Source: Jiangella endophytica
GTDB taxonomy: Bacteria; Actinomycetota; Actinomycetes; Jiangellales; Jiangellaceae
Direction of reading: 5' to 3'
Assembly (NCBI RefSeq): GCF_003427025.1
Contig: NZ_QVAI01000001.1
Coordinates: 806,001-870,000, forward strand
Length of the DNA: 64,000 nt
In this document: one piece after another, positions 17,032 through 25,052 of the stretch
How positions within the stretch are numbered: the stretch's first letter is position 1
Layout: every line of letters starts with the position of its first letter
Notes under the pieces: generated by a model
The model's database searches: none
Told to the model about the DNA's origin: nothing
What the model saw: the letters and a program-made list of their open reading frames with translations, nothing else
Position numbers and translations under genes: made by a program

Positions 17032-17835
17032 ATGACCCAATATCACCTGAAGCTCCGAGAAGGCGACGTCGCGCCGTACGTGCTGCTGCCGGGCGACCCC
17101 GGACGAGTGCCGGTCATCGCGGCGACGTGGGACACCGCCGAGAGGATGGCCGGCAACCGCGAGTACGTCACCTACACCGGCACGTACAAGGGTGCGCCGA
17201 TCAGCTGCACGTCGACGGGCATCGGCGCCCCGTCGACCTCGATCGCGATGGAGGAGCTCGCGCGCTGCGGCGCCAGGACGTTCCTCCGCGTGGGCACCTG
17301 CGGCACGTTCCAGGACGATGTCGCGAACGGAGACATGGCGATCTTCGACGCCGCGATGCGCCTCGACGGAGCGTCGCGCGCCTATGCTCCCGTCGAGTAC
17401 CCGGCGGTCGCGCACCACGAGGTCGTCCAGGCGGCGATCACCGCGGCCCAGCGCCTCGGCCTTCCGCACCACGTGGGCATCACGAGGAGTGCCGACACCT
17501 TCTACGCCAGCCATCCGCGCCCGGGGTCCTCGTTCAACGACTTCCACCAGAGCTGGTGGGCCGGTCAGTTCGACGACCTCCGCCAGCTCAACGTCCTGGC
17601 CGGCGAGATGGAGGCCAGCATCGTCCTCGTCCTTGCCCGCGCGTGGCGGCTTCGCGCCGGCGGCCTCGCCGTGGTCATGGACAACATCCGCAACGTGCCC
17701 GGGGAGTCCGCGGTGTTCGACCCGCAGACGCAGCTCGATCATGGGCAGGACCACATCGAGCGGCTCGCTCGGCTCGCGAACGAGACCGTGTTCGCGCTGT
17801 TCGAGCACGATGCGCGGACCCGGCCGGCTGGCTAG
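17032..17835 (+). CDS. Uridine-phosphorylase-type nucleoside phosphorylase
   Basis: 267 residues of the PNP/UDP family. GDPGR (residues 21-25) binds phosphate; GAPSTSIAMEELARCGARTFLRVGTCG is not quoted further but contains the family G-x-P-S-x3-x3-E-L and R-x-G-T-x-G stretch; and GEMEAS near residue 200 contacts the ribose. The product splits a nucleoside with phosphate into base and ribose-1-phosphate. Its length, about 15-20 residues over Escherichia coli Udp, fits the family. GGAG lies 10 bp before ATG 17032. As the last gene of the operon it explains what the imported nucleosides are used for. Base preference (uridine versus others) is inferred only from family likeness. Confidence 0.88.
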   Translation: MTQYHLKLREGDVAPYVLLPGDPGRVPVIAATWDTAERMAGNREYVTYTGTYKGAPISCTSTGIGAPSTSIAMEELARCGARTFLRVGTCGTFQDDVANGDMAIFDAAMRLDGASRAYAPVEYPAVAHHEVVQAAITAAQRLGLPHHVGITRSADTFYASHPRPGSSFNDFHQSWWAGQFDDLRQLNVLAGEMEASIVLVLARAWRLRAGGLAVVMDNIRNVPGESAVFDPQTQLDHGQDHIERLARLANETVFALFEHDARTRPAG

Positions 17836-17848
17836 CCCGCGTTCCGGA

Positions 17849-17877
17849 GCCGTCCGGGGCGATCAGGTCCGGACGGC
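17849..17877 (+). terminator. Hairpin after the nucleoside operon
   Basis: GCCGTCCGG (17849-17857) and CCGGACGGC (17869-17877) form a perfect 9-bp stem with an 11-base loop, 13 bases after the phosphorylase stop. No T-run follows. It overlaps the alpha/beta-hydrolase remnant, so part of the symmetry could be inherited coding sequence. Confidence 0.55.
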
Positions 17878-17990
17878 CGTCGGAGTGGCCGAACCCGGCA
17901 GATCGACGGCGACCACCCGCCCGGCTGCCGCGACGCGGTTCCAGATGTGCCGGAAGGCCCAGGGGCTCCGACGGTCCTCGCCCTGCTCGC
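17850..17990 (-). pseudogene. Decayed fragment of an alpha/beta hydrolase
   Basis: On the minus strand one frame reads SPWAFRHIWNRVAAAG then RVVAVDLPG, the strand beta-4 region of haloalkane-dehalogenase or epoxide-hydrolase-like proteins. The expected continuation FGHSDGRPDLIAP is present immediately after but in another frame, so one base has been lost at about 17894. No catalytic serine or histidine region and no start remain. This is a remnant of about 50 codons in the gap between the uridine-phosphorylase-type gene and the response regulator. The remaining 65 bases before 18056 show nothing recognisable. Confidence 0.5.
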
Positions 17991-18055
17991 CGCCCCGCCC
18001 GCCCAGCACGGAGCCGAACCCTCGCGCGCCTGACCGGACGTTCCCGGTGCGGCGG

Positions 18056-18748
18056 CTACTCGCGCCCCGGGCGAGGCGACGGTGCGGCGAGTGGCACCAG
18101 GCCGTTCTGGTAGGCGATCACGACGAGCTGGGCGCGGTCCCGGGCGTGCAGCTTGGTCATGGCGCGCTGCACGTGGGTGCGCACGGTGAGCACGCTGAGC
18201 TGGAGCTCGCGCGCGATCGCGTCGTTCGACCTGCCGTCCGCCGCCATCTTCATGACCTCGAGCTCGCGGTTGGTGAGGTCGCGGAGACCCGGTGCGGCGG
18301 CCGCGGGGCGCGGTGGTGGGGTGGCGAGGAACCGGGCGATGAGCGCTCTGGTCGCGCCGGGCGACAACAGGCTCTCGCCGGCGGCGACGGTTCGGATGGC
18401 CTCGAGGAGGGTGTCGGTGCTGACGTACTTGCCCAGGAATCCGCTGGCGCCGCCCCGGAGTGCGCGGGCGACGTGCTCCTCGTTCTCGAAGGTGGTGAGG
18501 ATCAGCACCCGGGTGCCGGCCAGTTCGGGGTCGGCGCAGATGGTCTCGGTCGCGGTGAGCCCGTCGGTTCCGGGCATCCGCACGTCCATCACGATGACGT
18601 CGGGACGGTGAGTGCGGGCGAGGTCGACGGCCTGGGCCCCGTCGGCGGCCTCGGCGACGACCTCGAGGTCGTCGCAGGAGTCGATCAGCATGCGGAAGGT
18701 GCCGCGCAGCAGTGCCTGGTCGTCGGCGAGGAGCACGCGGATCGTCAT
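18056..18748 (-). CDS. NarL/LuxR-family response regulator
   Basis: 230 residues. The receiver domain has the acidic pair D9-D10, phosphoacceptor D55 in VIVMDVRMPG, T-like LILTTFENEE and the conserved lysine in FLGKYV. A linker leads to a LuxR-type HTH near residues 155-215 (LTNRELEVMKMAADG, NDAIARELQLSVLTVRTHV). Phosphorylation by the adjacent kinase should drive DNA binding. The ATG overlaps the kinase stop (ATGA). The pair lies directly downstream of an MMPL exporter gene on the same strand, so control of that exporter is the simplest guess. Confidence 0.93.
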   Translation of the reverse strand: MTIRVLLADDQALLRGTFRMLIDSCDDLEVVAEAADGAQAVDLARTHRPDVIVMDVRMPGTDGLTATETICADPELAGTRVLILTTFENEEHVARALRGGASGFLGKYVSTDTLLEAIRTVAAGESLLSPGATRALIARFLATPPPRPAAAAPGLRDLTNRELEVMKMAADGRSNDAIARELQLSVLTVRTHVQRAMTKLHARDRAQLVVIAYQNGLVPLAAPSPRPGRE

Positions 18749-19923
18749 GGCGTCACCCCGGCGCCGGGCAGCGGGAGGGTGGTCGTGACCTCGAAACGAG
18801 CGTCGTCGTCATCGCTGACGCGCAGGTCGCCCCCGACCGCGTGCGCACGCTCCCGCATGCCGATGATCCCGTAGCCCCGCCCGGCCGCGGTGCCCACACG
18901 GTGGTCGTTGGCCACGGTGATAGTGAGGCCGGAGCGTGCGTAGCGCAGGACCAGCGAGGCGTGCGCGGAGGCGGCGTGCTTGGTGGCATTGGTCAGCGCC
19001 TCCTGGATGATGCGGTAGGCGGTGAGGTCGACCCCGGGCGGCAGGTCGCGGCGCTCGCCCTCGACCCGCAGCCGCACCGTCAGGCCGGCGGAGGAGCAGG
19101 CCTCCAGCAGGCCGGGAAGCTGGTCCAGCCCCGGCGCGGGTTCGAGCGTCTCGGCCTCGGGCCCGGCCTGACGCAGCACACCGACGGTGTCGCGCAGTTC
19201 GATCATCGCCGCCGAGGTGGTGGACCGGAGGTCGGAGAGGATCTGCTTGGTGAGGCCCGGATCGGTCTCGAGCAGGTGCGCGGCGGTACCGGCCTGCGCG
19301 TTCGCCACGGCCATGTGGTGCGCCACGATGTCGTGCAGGTCGCGGGCGATGCGCATGCGTTCCTCCGCCACACGGAGCCGGGCCTCCTCCTCGCGGGTCC
19401 GCTCGGCGTGCTCGGCGCGTGCGCGGACGGCCTCGAGCCAGGCGTGCCGGAGCCGGGTGCGGCTCCCCAGCGCCATGGGGAGCAACAGCCACAACGCGGG
19501 CCCCAACGCGCGCAGCGCGATCATCTCGTCGAAGTCGTCGACTCCGACGGCGGCGGCGACGACGAGGGCGGTCGCGATGCCGCCGTGGATCCACGTCGTC
19601 CGGGACGTGGACGTGGCGGCCAGCCAGTACAGCGCGACCATCAGCGGGGCCAGCAGGAGCGGGGTGAGCAGGTAGCCGAGAGCGCCGAGGACGACGGCGC
19701 ACAGGGTGGTGACCACGACCGCGATCCGTGGCTGCCCACGCGCCTTCAGCAGGCTCAGGCAGGCCAGCCCGGCCACCACCCCGCCGACCCAGAGGTCGTG
19801 CGACGGGCCGTCGCCGGGGCCGACGACGCTCACCCCGAGCGCGGCGCCGAGCAGCAGCGCGAGCACGATGACCACGTCGGTCAGCCGCGGACGCCGCTCG
19901 ACGTACTCGTCCAGGTCGACCAT
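18745..19923 (-). CDS. Sensor histidine kinase, NarL-partner type (HisKA_3)
   Basis: 392 residues from ATG 19923, which has GAGGGG a few bases upstream. An upstream in-frame ATG at 19989 would run into the MMPL gene and is rejected. Five to six membrane helices fill residues 15-150 without an evident periplasmic sensor domain, an intramembrane-sensing layout. The dimerisation and phosphoacceptor region is RDLHDIVAHHMAV (HisKA_3, with the first H as phosphate acceptor), and the HATPase_c domain has NATKHA (N box) and GYGIIGMRERA (G box). It autophosphorylates and passes phosphate to the response regulator encoded next. Such kinases often sense envelope stress or antibiotics. Confidence 0.92.
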   Translation of the reverse strand: MVDLDEYVERRPRLTDVVIVLALLLGAALGVSVVGPGDGPSHDLWVGGVVAGLACLSLLKARGQPRIAVVVTTLCAVVLGALGYLLTPLLLAPLMVALYWLAATSTSRTTWIHGGIATALVVAAAVGVDDFDEMIALRALGPALWLLLPMALGSRTRLRHAWLEAVRARAEHAERTREEEARLRVAEERMRIARDLHDIVAHHMAVANAQAGTAAHLLETDPGLTKQILSDLRSTTSAAMIELRDTVGVLRQAGPEAETLEPAPGLDQLPGLLEACSSAGLTVRLRVEGERRDLPPGVDLTAYRIIQEALTNATKHAASAHASLVLRYARSGLTITVANDHRVGTAAGRGYGIIGMRERAHAVGGDLRVSDDDDARFEVTTTLPLPGAGVTP

Positions 19924-19966
19924 CGGCTCGTTCCCCTCGTCCTGCCGGCCACCGCTCCGGCCTCGA

Positions 19967-22153
19967 TCATCTCCTGAGCAGGGCGGCACTGTCAGCGTCT
20001 GCCCGATCGTCGCGGTGCAGGCTCGCGCCCTCGACGTCGACGCGCGGCAGGATCCGGTCCAGCCGGCCCGGCAGCCACCAGGCGCGCCCGCCCAGCAGCG
20101 CGAGGACGGCCGGGACGATGGCCAGCCGCACCACGAACGCGTCGAGGAAGACCGCCGCGGCGAGGCCGAAGCCGAGCATCTTGATGAACGGATCGACCTC
20201 GACGACGAATCCGGCGAACACGGCCATCATGATCAACGCGGCCGCGACGACGACGCGGGAGCTCTGCCGCATCCCGGTGACGATCGCCGCGCGCGGCTCC
20301 TCGCCGCGGACGTACGCCTCCCTCATGCGCGAGACCAGGAAGACCTCGTAGTCCATGGCCAGCCCGAACACGACCCCGATCACGAAGATCGGCACCGCGC
20401 TCATGATCGGGCCGGTCTGCTCGACGCCCAGCAGGCCCGCGGCGAATCCCTCCTGGAAGACGAGGACGACGGCGCCCAGCGCGGCCAGCACGGAGAGCAG
20501 GAAGCCCAGGGCCGCCTTGACCGGGATCAGGACCGACCGGAACACCACCAGGAGCAGGAGCACGGCCAGCCCGACCACGGTGGCGAGATACGGCACCAGC
20601 GCGCCCTGGATCTTCGCGGACAGGTCGATGTCGATCGCCGTGGTCCCGGTGACCGTGAACGTGGCATCCGTACCCTCGGTGACCTCCGGCCGCCCGTCGC
20701 GCAGTGCGTTCACCAGATCCGTGGTCGCGGCGTCGGTGGGGCCGGTGGCGGGGACGGCGTCGAAGAACGCCGTGTCTCCGGCCTCGTTGAACTGCGGCGG
20801 CGAGACCGAGACCACCCCGTCCGTCGCGGCCACCCGGCCCGCGATCGACGCGACGGCGCCCTGCGGGTCGGCCGCGTCCCTGGCGTCGACGACGATCATC
20901 AGCGGGCCGTTGAAGCCCGGCCCGAACGCGTCGGCGAGCTGGTCGTACGCACGGCGCTCGGTGGCCGAGGTCGGCTTCGCCTCGTCCCCCGGCATCCCCA
21001 GCCGCAACCCGGTCGCCGGGATGGCCAGCGCGCCGAGCAGCACCACACCCAGGGCCAGGACCGCCACGGGGCGGCGGAGCACGAACCCGGCCCACCTGGG
21101 TGCGCCGCCGGACTGCGGAACAGCCGCGTCGGGATCGGCGCGGCGCGCGGAGCGGGACAGCACCTTGTCGGGGACGAACCCGATGACCGCAGGCACCAGC
21201 GTGAGCGCCACCAGGACCGCCACCACCACCGCCGCGACCGCGGCCAGCCCCATCTTGGTCAGCATCGGCATACCGACGACGGTCAGCCCGGCGAGCGCGA
21301 TGACCACCGTCAGGCCCGCGAACGCCACGGCGGAGCCGGCCGTGCCCACCGCCAGCCCGACGGCCTCGATCGCGGGCCGTCCGCGGCCCCGTTCCTCGCG
21401 GTAGCGCGCGACCACGAACAGGGCGTAGTCGATCCCGACGGCCAGACCCAGCATGAGCGCCAGTGTGGTGGTCGTCGTCGACAGGCCGAGCGCGTCGCTG
21501 AGCGCGAGCAGCGACAGCAGACTGACCGCGACCCCCAGCAGTGCGGTCAGCAGCGGCAGACCGGCGGCCACCAGTGACCCCAAGGTGACCAGCAGGATCA
21601 CCGCCGCCAGCGAGATGGCGATCAGCTCGGCGACGCCGCCCGGGCCGCCGGACTCCAACGCGTCGCCGCCGGCCTCGACGGTCAGCCCGGCCGCCCTGGC
21701 GACGTCGGCGGCGGCCCCGATCTCGTCCTTGCTGTCGGCCGTCACCCCGCTCGCGGGCACCGTGTACAGCACGCTCGCGTGCGCCGTCGACCCGTCGGTG
21801 CTGACCGCGTCGGACTCGAACGGGTCGGCCACCATGGCCACCTGGTCGCCACCGGAGAGCTGCCGGACCGCCGAATCGATGCCCGACCGGAACGGCTCCG
21901 CGGTGACGTCCTCGCCGTCCGGGGCCACGAACACCACCGTCGCGCCGCCGGCCTCCGCCGCCAGGCCCGGGAACCGTTCCCGCATCAGCTCGAAGGTCTG
22001 CTGCGACTCGGTGCCCGGCATCGAGAAGTCGTCGTCGGGGACGGAGGGTGCGGTCACCGCCGCGAAGACCGCGCCGGCCAGGACCAGCAGCCAGGCCAGG
22101 ACCACCGGACCCCGGCGCCGGAACGCGAATCGGCCGAGTCGAGCCAGAATCAT
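19967..22153 (-). CDS. MMPL-family RND-type transporter
   Basis: About 728 residues with two repeats, each with one helix, a large extracytoplasmic loop and five further helices (12 in total). GIDYALFVVARYREERGRG in the first half and MDYEVFLVSRMREAY in the second are the paired proton-relay D-Y motifs of MMPL proteins. The family exports lipids, siderophores or drugs with proton motive force. ATG 22153 is used; GTG 22159 (GTGGCAATG) is equally possible, with GGAG upstream of both. The kinase gene starts 43 bp downstream, so transporter, kinase and regulator look like one operon. Cargo is unknown. Confidence 0.9.
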   Translation of the reverse strand: MILARLGRFAFRRRGPVVLAWLLVLAGAVFAAVTAPSVPDDDFSMPGTESQQTFELMRERFPGLAAEAGGATVVFVAPDGEDVTAEPFRSGIDSAVRQLSGGDQVAMVADPFESDAVSTDGSTAHASVLYTVPASGVTADSKDEIGAAADVARAAGLTVEAGGDALESGGPGGVAELIAISLAAVILLVTLGSLVAAGLPLLTALLGVAVSLLSLLALSDALGLSTTTTTLALMLGLAVGIDYALFVVARYREERGRGRPAIEAVGLAVGTAGSAVAFAGLTVVIALAGLTVVGMPMLTKMGLAAVAAVVVAVLVALTLVPAVIGFVPDKVLSRSARRADPDAAVPQSGGAPRWAGFVLRRPVAVLALGVVLLGALAIPATGLRLGMPGDEAKPTSATERRAYDQLADAFGPGFNGPLMIVVDARDAADPQGAVASIAGRVAATDGVVSVSPPQFNEAGDTAFFDAVPATGPTDAATTDLVNALRDGRPEVTEGTDATFTVTGTTAIDIDLSAKIQGALVPYLATVVGLAVLLLLVVFRSVLIPVKAALGFLLSVLAALGAVVLVFQEGFAAGLLGVEQTGPIMSAVPIFVIGVVFGLAMDYEVFLVSRMREAYVRGEEPRAAIVTGMRQSSRVVVAAALIMMAVFAGFVVEVDPFIKMLGFGLAAAVFLDAFVVRLAIVPAVLALLGGRAWWLPGRLDRILPRVDVEGASLHRDDRADADSAALLRR

Positions 22154-22360
22154 TGCCACGAGACGTCTCCATCTGAAGTGCGTGAAGACAGCACCGTCCC
22201 AGTGACGACCGGCCCGTGTCGTCGTGCAGGTCACGGCAGTTCGGTACGTGATTCGCACCATCGGCCGACGCCCGCACTCATGCGACAGCAGTAGTCCGTG
22301 CGTCGGTTCCCCGAGTCTTGCCGCGCCGCCGCGGCGCGTGCTACCGTCTCGCTCCAGATC

Positions 22361-22376
22361 GATAATCCGTATTATC
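22361..22376. promoter_or_regulatory. AT-rich palindromic operator upstream of the LacI gene
   Basis: GATAATCCGTATTATC is a 16-bp palindrome with perfect GATAAT/ATTATC arms and a CG centre, the geometry of LacI-family operators. It ends 25 bp before the ATG at 22402 and contains TATTAT (22370-22375), a good -10 box, so repressor binding would block RNA polymerase. It lies in the 248-bp divergent gap between the MMPL gene and the LacI gene; the rest of that gap shows no clear structure. Confidence 0.65.
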
Positions 22377-22401
22377 ACTGTATTAACGAGGCAGGCGGGA
22401 C

Positions 22402-23436
22402 ATGGGCCGCAAGGTCACTCAGCGCGAGATCGCCCGGATCGCCGGGGTCAGCCAGGCGACGGTGTCGTTGGTCCTCAACGACCGCGACTTCTCCAACGTC
22501 CGGATCCCGGAGGCCACTCGCGAGCGGGTCCGGCGGGCGATCGAGCAGACGGCGTATGTCGCCGATCCTGCCGCGCGCCGGCTGGCGGGCCTGGACAACA
22601 AGATCATCGGGGTCTTCACCTACGAACCCGCGCTGTCGCACGAGAGCATGGACTTCTACGGGCCGCTGCTCAACGGCCTCGAGCAGGGCGCCGAGCGGCT
22701 CGGGTGCGATCTGCTCTTCTTCACCTCGTCGCCCGTCGTCGACGGCAAGCGCCGCATGTTCGACAAACGGACCCGGCTGCGCCTCGCTGACGGGTGCATC
22801 CTGCTCGGGCAGGAGATGGACGGCGACGAGCTGCGCAAACTCGTCGACGAGGGCGTCCCGTTCGTGGCAGTCGGTCGCAGGGACGAGCCCGACGTTCCGT
22901 ACGTGGGGATCGACTACCGCACGCTGGTCGCCGAGCTCGTCGACAGTGTCGCGGAGTTGGGTCACCGGGGCGCCGCCTACGTGCACCTCGGCCGGACCAG
23001 TCCGTCGTCCGTCGACCGCCTGGCCGGGATCGAGCAGGCGCGGAGCCGGTCGGCGATGCCGGTCACGCTGATCGACGTCTCACAGCAGCCGTTGCCGGCC
23101 GTCGCCGAGACGATCGCGGCGAGTGGCCTGACCGCGGTCGTCGCGCAGGACTCCTTCGTCGCCGAGGCGCTGGCGCATGAGCTCGGCGAACGGGGCGTGT
23201 CCGTCCCGCGGGAGATCTCGCTGGCCGTCGCCGGTGAGGTCGAAGGGCACGCCGTCGCCGGCCACCGGCTCTCGGGTTGTCATCTGCCCCGGATCGAGAT
23301 CGCCGGAGAGGCGCTCGCCGTGCTGCAGCAGCTGATCGGCGGCGCGGAACCGCCGTCGGACGTCGACACGCGGGTGCTGCTCAGCGGGTCGGTCGTGCCG
23401 GGCGAGACGCTGGTGCGCCCGGAGGCCGTGCGATGA
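22402..23436 (+). CDS. LacI-family transcriptional regulator
   Basis: 344 residues. The N-terminal HTH (residues 5-30) reads VTQREIARIAGVSQATVSLVLN, followed by the hinge helix (DPAARRLAG), then a periplasmic-binding-protein-like effector domain. The conserved tail of the effector domain is present (ISLAVAGEVEGHAVAG). It likely represses the operon it heads: its TGA overlaps the ATG of the oxidoreductase gene, and importer and glycosidase genes follow. An AT-rich palindrome lies 25 bp upstream, consistent with autoregulation. The inducing sugar is unknown. The ATA/TTA-rich leader is unlike the surrounding G+C-rich sequence, which helps spot the operator. Confidence 0.93.
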   Translation: MGRKVTQREIARIAGVSQATVSLVLNDRDFSNVRIPEATRERVRRAIEQTAYVADPAARRLAGLDNKIIGVFTYEPALSHESMDFYGPLLNGLEQGAERLGCDLLFFTSSPVVDGKRRMFDKRTRLRLADGCILLGQEMDGDELRKLVDEGVPFVAVGRRDEPDVPYVGIDYRTLVAELVDSVAELGHRGAAYVHLGRTSPSSVDRLAGIEQARSRSAMPVTLIDVSQQPLPAVAETIAASGLTAVVAQDSFVAEALAHELGERGVSVPREISLAVAGEVEGHAVAGHRLSGCHLPRIEIAGEALAVLQQLIGGAEPPSDVDTRVLLSGSVVPGETLVRPEAVR

Positions 23437-25037
23437 CGGCGCTGACGACCGACGTCGTCGTCGTGGGCGGCGGGCTCGGTGGCGTCGCCGCCGTGCTGGC
23501 GTCGTTGCGCCGGGGACTGCGGGTGGTGCTGTCCGATCCCCACCCGTGGCTGGGCGGGCAGCTCACCGCGCAGGCGGTGCCGCCGGACGAGCACGCGTGG
23601 GTCGAGCAGTTCGGCGTGACCGCGAGCTACCGAGCGCTGCGCACCGGCATCCGGGACTACTACCGGGCGCACTATCCGCTCACCGAGGCGGCTCGGCGCG
23701 ATCCTCACCTCAACCCCGGGCTCGGCCGGGTGAGCCGGCTGTGCCACGAACCGCGGGTGGCGGTCGCCGTGATCGAACAGCTGCTGGCGCCGTACCGTTC
23801 GACCGGCCGCCTGGTCGTCCTGCAGCCCTATGCCCCGGTGGCGGCGGACGTCGCCGGCGACACCGTCAGGTCCGTCACGCTGGCCGCCCTGGACGGTGGC
23901 GAGGAGGTGGTGGTCGAGGGCCGCTTCGTCCTCGACGCGACCGAGACCGGCGACCTGCTGCCGCTGACCGGAACCGCGTACGTGGTCGGCGCGGAGTCCC
24001 GCGCGCAGACCGGGGAACCCAGCGCCCCCGAGTTCGCGGACCCCGAGAACGTGCAGTCGGTCTCCTGGTGCTTCGTCTTCGACCACGTCGACGGCGACCA
24101 CACGATCGAGCGCCCGGACGACTACGACTACTGGCGGTCGGTCGAACCGGAGTTCTGGGGTGCGCCGCTGTTGTCGTTCACCGCCCCCAACCCGCGCACC
24201 CTGCAGCCCGAGACGAGGACGTTCCAGGTCAACCCGGCTGTCGACGAGGCGTGGATCAGCAACGATCCACGTTCCGACGCCGGCAGCATGGACCTCTGGG
24301 AGTTCCGGCGCATCGCCGCCCGCAAGACCTTCGTGCCCGGCGCATACGAGAGCGACATCGTGCTGGCGAACTGGCCGATGCTCGACTACCTGGACGGGTC
24401 GATCATCGACACCGACAAGGCGGACCTGCATCTGGACCGCGCCAAGCGCCTGTCCCGGGCCTACGTGTACTGGCTGCAGACCGAGGCCCCGCGCCCCGAC
24501 GGCGGCAGGGGCTGGCCCGGGCTGCGGCTGCGAGGCGACGTCACCGGCACGGACGACGGGTTCGCCCAGGCGCCGTACATCCGTGAGTCGCGGCGCATTC
24601 GAGCCCGCACGACGGTGGTCGAGCAGGACGTGTCCGTCGCGGTGCGCGGCCACGGACGTCCCGCCACGTTCCCGGACTCCGTCGGCGTCGGGATGTACCG
24701 CATCGACCTGCATCCGTCGACCGGCGGCGACAACTACATCGACGTCGAGTGCGCGCCGTTCGAGATCCCACTCGGCGCGCTGATCCCGCAGCGGACGGCC
24801 AACCTGCTCGCCGCGGCGAAGAACATCGGGACGACACACATCACGAACGGCGCCTACCGGCTCCACCCCGTGGAGTGGAACGTCGGCGAGTCGGCCGGTG
24901 AACTGGCCGCCTTCTGCCTGGGGGAGTCGTTGCTGCCCCGGGACGTGCACGAGGACGACGCCCTCGTCCGCCGCTTCCAGGCCCGCCTCGCCGAAGCGGG
25001 CATCGAGATCCACTGGCCCGAGATCGTCGGGTACTGA
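23433..25037 (+). CDS. FAD-dependent oxidoreductase (FAD_oxidored family)
   Basis: 534 residues. The dinucleotide-binding GxGxxG is VVVGGGLGGVAAVLASLRRG near residue 10, and a second FAD contact, LDATETGDLLPLTG, lies near residue 168. C-terminal features (LIPQRTANLLAAAKNIGTTHI, then YRLHPVEWNVGESAG) match the FAD_oxidored group often annotated as xanthan-lyase-associated or hypothetical sugar-cluster oxidoreductases. These proteins sit in many sugar catabolic clusters, but their reaction is not established. Oxidation or epimerisation of an imported sugar is a guess. The ATG overlaps the LacI stop (ATGA) and the importer lipoprotein follows after 15 bp. No signal peptide. Confidence 0.8.
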   Translation: MTALTTDVVVVGGGLGGVAAVLASLRRGLRVVLSDPHPWLGGQLTAQAVPPDEHAWVEQFGVTASYRALRTGIRDYYRAHYPLTEAARRDPHLNPGLGRVSRLCHEPRVAVAVIEQLLAPYRSTGRLVVLQPYAPVAADVAGDTVRSVTLAALDGGEEVVVEGRFVLDATETGDLLPLTGTAYVVGAESRAQTGEPSAPEFADPENVQSVSWCFVFDHVDGDHTIERPDDYDYWRSVEPEFWGAPLLSFTAPNPRTLQPETRTFQVNPAVDEAWISNDPRSDAGSMDLWEFRRIAARKTFVPGAYESDIVLANWPMLDYLDGSIIDTDKADLHLDRAKRLSRAYVYWLQTEAPRPDGGRGWPGLRLRGDVTGTDDGFAQAPYIRESRRIRARTTVVEQDVSVAVRGHGRPATFPDSVGVGMYRIDLHPSTGGDNYIDVECAPFEIPLGALIPQRTANLLAAAKNIGTTHITNGAYRLHPVEWNVGESAGELAAFCLGESLLPRDVHEDDALVRRFQARLAEAGIEIHWPEIVGY

Positions 25038-25052
25038 GCAGAGGAGAAGTGC

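Noticed and set aside
19924-19989. Longer start for the histidine kinase at 19989
   Set aside because: It would overlap the end of the MMPL gene and lacks a ribosome-binding site; ATG 19923 has one and begins just before the first helix.
19706-21577. Plus-strand open frame opposite the MMPL exporter
   Set aside because: Composition is His, Asp and Arg repeats; the minus strand encodes 12 membrane helices with both D-Y motifs.
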